NCBI GenBank assembly: GCA_049999725.1
Contig: JBNGIS010017784.1
Span: 1 to 21,479, forward strand
Length of the DNA stretch: 21,479 bases
Direction of reading: 5' to 3'
DNA from: Haplomitrium mnioides
Lineage: Eukaryota > Marchantiophyta > Haplomitriopsida > Calobryales
The position numbers and the translations under genes are program-made. Below are positions 18,552 to 21,479 of this stretch, one piece after another. Position 1 is the stretch's first letter, and every line of letters starts with the position of its first letter. The notes under the pieces are model-generated. The model saw only the letters and a program-made list of their open reading frames with translations, did not search any database and was not told the DNA's origin.

Positions 18552-20068
18552 AATTCTCGGAGCAGCCTAGCACCAGAAGTGGAAGGAGATCATCCGAAGA
18601 GGTTGCCCTATTTTGATAAAGGAGGAATCTCTGTCAGAAGTGGAAGGAGTCTTGAAAGGGCGGTTAGAGCCCCCTATTCCGCACAACCTAACAACCCAAT
18701 TGCCAATATAGGGCATGTAACGCAAAGGTCTCGGTTCAGATTCAAAACATTCCGAGGATCTACTAGAGACGACCTGGATGAGTGGTTGGATGAGTTTGAA
18801 GGCACAACTTATGCCAATGGAGAGAACCTCATCAAGGAGGCCATTCTCTTTGAGGTGTTAAATGGGGAGGCTGGTCCTTGGTACCAGACCTTACTAGAGG
18901 CCACCAAAAGGAATTGGGACACCTTCAAGGCAGCCTTCGTGGAAGAATTCAGGAAGATAGGAGGGGAATCAGAGGCCTTGATCAAGATTGGCCAAATGGA
19001 GATGAAGAAAACCAAATCGGTGCGGAGATTTTTGCAACAATTCCAGCGAATGGCTCGAAAGATCAACTCCCATATATTGGATGGGATGCTTACCTCTTGG
19101 TTCATTTCAGCCCTACCCAGAAGTTTAGAGGCCTAGGTGAGGAGATCCAAACCCACATGTCTTGAGCAAGAAGTGGAAGAAGCCCAATCCTATGTCAAGG
19201 CTAAGGTGTTAAGTTCGAAGAGGAAGATGAAGAGCAAGGATGATTTTGAAAGTTCTTCAGAGAGTTCTAGTCAAGAGGATAGCTTTGACGCTAGTTCCTC
19301 TTCAGAATCTGAGTTTGAGAGCAAGAGCAACCCAAAAAGCTCAGAGGATAAAAGGTACCATAAGAGGCAGAAGAAGAAGGGGAGCATGAAGAAAAAAAAA
19401 GCTAAAGAGAAGAGGGGCAAGAAACATGACACGCATAAGAAGGCAAAGGAGAAAAAGAGCCACCAGTGCTATGATAGAGGCGATGGGGCAGAGACCAGCA
19501 AAAGGAGAGGGGCAAAAGACCCCACAGAGGATATTAATGCAAAATTGGAGGCTATGACAATCCATTTTGTAGGCATTAAGCCAGAAGGGAAACAATTGTT
19601 ATCATGAAGGGCGCATGTATGGTGCGTGAAGTGCAAAACCTATGGGCACTCTCCACAAGAATGTCCCTTGGATGGGACGCCTATCCACTATGTAAGGAAG
19701 GATCTACCCGAGTGGTACCATGAAGTGGTGGAGTATGTGCAAGAAGGGCCACTCAAGCTCGTGTACAAGTAGTCAGCTAGCCTCGAACGATGGCAGGCAG
19801 ACCGGTGAATCTAGAACTTGGCCAATCAGCAACATGGGGGCACGCACGACCAGCGGGGGCTAGGACTGGTCCAAACCAGACCAGGGTGATGGTATGTTGG
19901 ACATGTGGGCAGCCAGGCCACATTTTCCCTAATTGTTTGGAGCCCAAGAAGCAAGGATATGGCATGCCAGCCCTATTATGTACGAATTGCAAGAAGGAAA
20001 GGCATCTAGCATGTGAAGATATGGGATGGTTTTTTGAAGATTTTAATGTGCTTAAACCCCTGTCATAG
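18552..20068 (+). pseudogene. Retrotransposon gag with CCHC zinc knuckles
   Basis: A plus-strand frame opens at 18552 and runs to TAG at 19770-19772, broken by TAG at 19134-19136 and TGA at 19605-19607. No ATG is seen at its beginning. Domains in order: gag core (FRGSTRDDLDEWLDEFEG, NWDTFKAAFVEEFRKI, VRRFLQQFQRMA), a serine/acid-rich linker (19240-19340), a lysine-rich block (19350-19460), and a CX2CX4HX4C knuckle (CVKCKTYGHSPQEC, 19623-19664). After a frame change a second knuckle (CWTCGQPGHIFPNC, 19895-19936) and a third, imperfect one (CTNCKKERHLAC, 19979-20014) follow. This fits a Ty3/gypsy-type gag; no pol follows. It is a different family from the chromoviruses and is in the opposite orientation. 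Confidence 0.82.
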
Positions 20069-20679
20069 AAAGGGATGCATTTTGATGAAGTATGGAGAAA
20101 ACTTAGAAGTTATTAGGAGAAACTTAGATTTGATCGGTTTTCTTCAATATGTGTAGAATTGAGTACAGAGTAAATTGTGTTCTTAATAAACATTTTTAGA
20201 AGCTGATATTTTACAGAAGGATATAATATTGCTTAACTAATTAGTTAAAATTTACAGAAGTGAAAAAGCTCTTGTGAACCAAATGTTATAACCGGTCAAA
20301 GTTACAAAATGGAGTTGTAGAAAAGTCAAAACAGAGAGTATCTGCAAATTAGAAAATACAAATATTATTATATAGGTCAAAATCTTACTTGACAAGCTTT
20401 CCAAAAAGGTACAGTACAGGCAAATTGACTTAGTATTAATGACTTTATAGAGATTCTTTTAGAATAGACTAAAGAGGAGAAAAGTCAAGAAAAGTAAATT
20501 TGTTCTTTGACTTATTCTTTGAGGGAATCTCAAAGTATATCTTAGAAATTGTTTGTAGGGACAAATACAAGATAGAAAAGTCTTGGACCAATTGTTGAGA
20601 TTCTTTGACAAGAAAAGCTCCAAATGAGAAGCTTCTTCTTGAAGAAGAAAACAAAAGGTGGAGATACTTTAGGAGCACT
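20069..20679. other. AT-rich spacer between gag and the right-hand LTR
   Basis: Only short frames are present and no protease or polymerase sequence follows the gag, so that element is cut off here or ended by an insertion. Part of this stretch might belong to the U3 of the LTR if its true start is further left than proposed. Confidence 0.35.
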
Positions 20680-20705
20680 TGTAGGAATTAATAATTATAG
20701 AGATA

Positions 20706-20734
20706 ATCACCATAGATTCTTTACCTATGGTGAT
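20706..20734. promoter_or_regulatory. Perfect 10-bp inverted repeat upstream of the LTR TATA box
   Basis: ATCACCATAG at 20706-20715 and CTATGGTGAT at 20725-20734 are exact reverse complements with a 9-base loop. It lies about 40 bases upstream of the TATA box, so it may be a protein-binding site in the promoter. Its role is inferred from position only. Confidence 0.45.
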
Positions 20735-20773
20735 AGAATATTTAGTTTTACTCCTAGTAATTATTTAGACTAG

Positions 20774-20780
20774 TATATAA
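20774..20780 (+). promoter_or_regulatory. TATA box of the right-hand LTR
   Basis: TATATAA followed by a G-rich stretch. Transcription would start about 30 bases downstream and run toward the primer site and polymerase remnant. Confidence 0.55.
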
Positions 20781-21168
20781 GGAGGAGGGGCTTGAGTTTG
20801 AACTTGGGTTTTCATTTGGAGATTTTATATTTAAGAGTTGTGAGAGACCTTTGGAGAAGCGCTTGGAGGAGCTCTTGGAGGAGCTGCTTTGAAGACTCAT
20901 TTGAGGGCAGACACCTGAGGAGTAGTCTTTCATAGAGTGAGGAGTGTGTTGAGAGTTAGAAGAGTGAGAGCAAGAGTGTTTTGTGTGAGAGCATTGGGAA
21001 TAAAGAGTGAGAATTTCCATAATATTTTGTATTGAGTATTTTTCCTTTGTAGATTTTTTTGTCTATTGATGATTGCAGCCACACTTCAACCCACCTCTCA
21101 TATTCAATGTGCACTCAACATCAAAGTCACATGAGGAGAAACCGGCAAAGCCTCTAGCTTCATATTTT

Positions 21169-21186
21169 TGGTTCCGTTGTAGGGAT
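21169..21186 (+). other. Degenerate primer-binding site, tRNA-Asp type
   Basis: TGGTTCCGTTGTAGGGAT resembles TGGCGCCGTTGCCGGGGA, the site complementary to plant tRNA-Asp used by several gypsy lineages, with about five differences. It is preceded by a run of T, as is usual in these elements. It marks the 5' side of the element. Confidence 0.6.
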
Positions 21187-21289
21187 CTCATTAATGAGAG
21201 GGCAAGAAAGTGGCAATTGGGCTTCATCGTGTTGAATATCAAGCGAGTACGTGACAAGAAAGTGGCCAAGAGTTTGGGAAGTTTTAAGG

Positions 21290-21479
21290 AGGATCAATAG
21301 CTCACCGCCGCTACACAACAACATCGAGTTGAAGAGATTCATCAATTTAGTGAGCTATTATTTGTTTTTGATAAGTGATTTTGCTTTTTTGGCAACACCA
21401 TTGTATCGACGATTGTACACTCCAACGAAATGGGTTTGGACATTGGAGCATGAACGAGCATTTCATCAAATCAAGGAGA
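21290..21479 (+). pseudogene. Reverse transcriptase C-terminal segment, running off the window
   Basis: The plus-strand frame contains NNIELKRFINLVSYYLFLIS, then DFAFLATPLYRRL and TKWVWTLEHERAFHQIKE at the window end. This is the well-known stretch at the end of Ty3/gypsy RT that leads into RNase H (ELxxFLGLxxYYRxFI, ATPLYxLL, FxWTxECExAFxxIK). The segment begins only about 100 bases after the primer-binding site, so gag, protease and the catalytic part of RT have been deleted or replaced. RNase H probably continues beyond the window. Confidence 0.85.

Larger units (their letters stand above)
20680..21162 (+). repeat. Putative LTR of a plus-strand gypsy-like element
   Basis: The stretch begins TGTAGGAATTAATAATT and ends CTAGCTTCA, has a TATA box (TATATAA at 20774-20780), and an AATAAA polyadenylation signal at 20999-21004, and is followed six bases later by a tRNA-like primer site. 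This is the order U3-R-U5-PBS. The left boundary is the weakest point because no second LTR is in the window. Confidence 0.6.

Noticed and set aside
18552-21479. Endogenous plant pararetrovirus (caulimovirid)
   Set aside because: No movement-protein-like or coat-protein-like sequence is seen, and an LTR with a primer site points to LTR retrotransposons.

Overview
The window looks like nuclear DNA of a land plant from a draft assembly with one 100-N scaffold gap. The basis is plant-type LTR retrotransposons (a chromodomain-bearing Ty3/gypsy element primed by initiator tRNA-Met, and a second LTR followed by a tRNA-Asp-like primer site), a plant-like T-rich intron end, and no bacterial gene organisation. 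The species cannot be told from the sequence. No intact gene is present; what can be recognised is one host-like exon and several layers of decayed mobile elements.

Layout. 1-727: intron end and last exon of a beta-class DNA N4/N6-methyltransferase-like gene with one in-frame stop. 860-1191: 37-bp minisatellite. 1580-2815: truncated minus-strand chromovirus copy (gag plus 5' LTR). 3532-4260: frameshifted, unidentified coding-like remnant on the plus strand. 6011-8802: fragments of another minus-strand gypsy-like gag, including a 440-bp direct duplication. 9610-10965: composite 39-bp tandem array. 11256-11355: gap, followed by the 3' end of an unidentified ORF. 13071-16857: the best-preserved element, a minus-strand chromovirus with complete 5' LTR, primer-binding site, gag, protease, reverse transcriptase, a fused RNase H/integrase remnant, chromodomain, polypurine tract and a truncated 3' LTR. 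18552-20068: plus-strand gag with CCHC knuckles. 20680-21479: plus-strand LTR, tRNA-Asp-like primer site and a reverse-transcriptase segment running off the window.

None of these genes forms an operon or pathway. The two chromovirus copies belong to one family and can be compared directly: where they differ at stop or start codons, several differences are C-to-T type transitions, as expected from decay of methylated, silenced DNA. The chromovirus has also lost most of RNase H and integrase through an internal deletion, so it cannot be autonomous. The points most worth following up are the methyltransferase exon, the composite minisatellite next to the gap, and the unidentified coding remnants at 3.5-4.3 kb and 11.4 kb. 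I did not find a convincing new multi-gene system.
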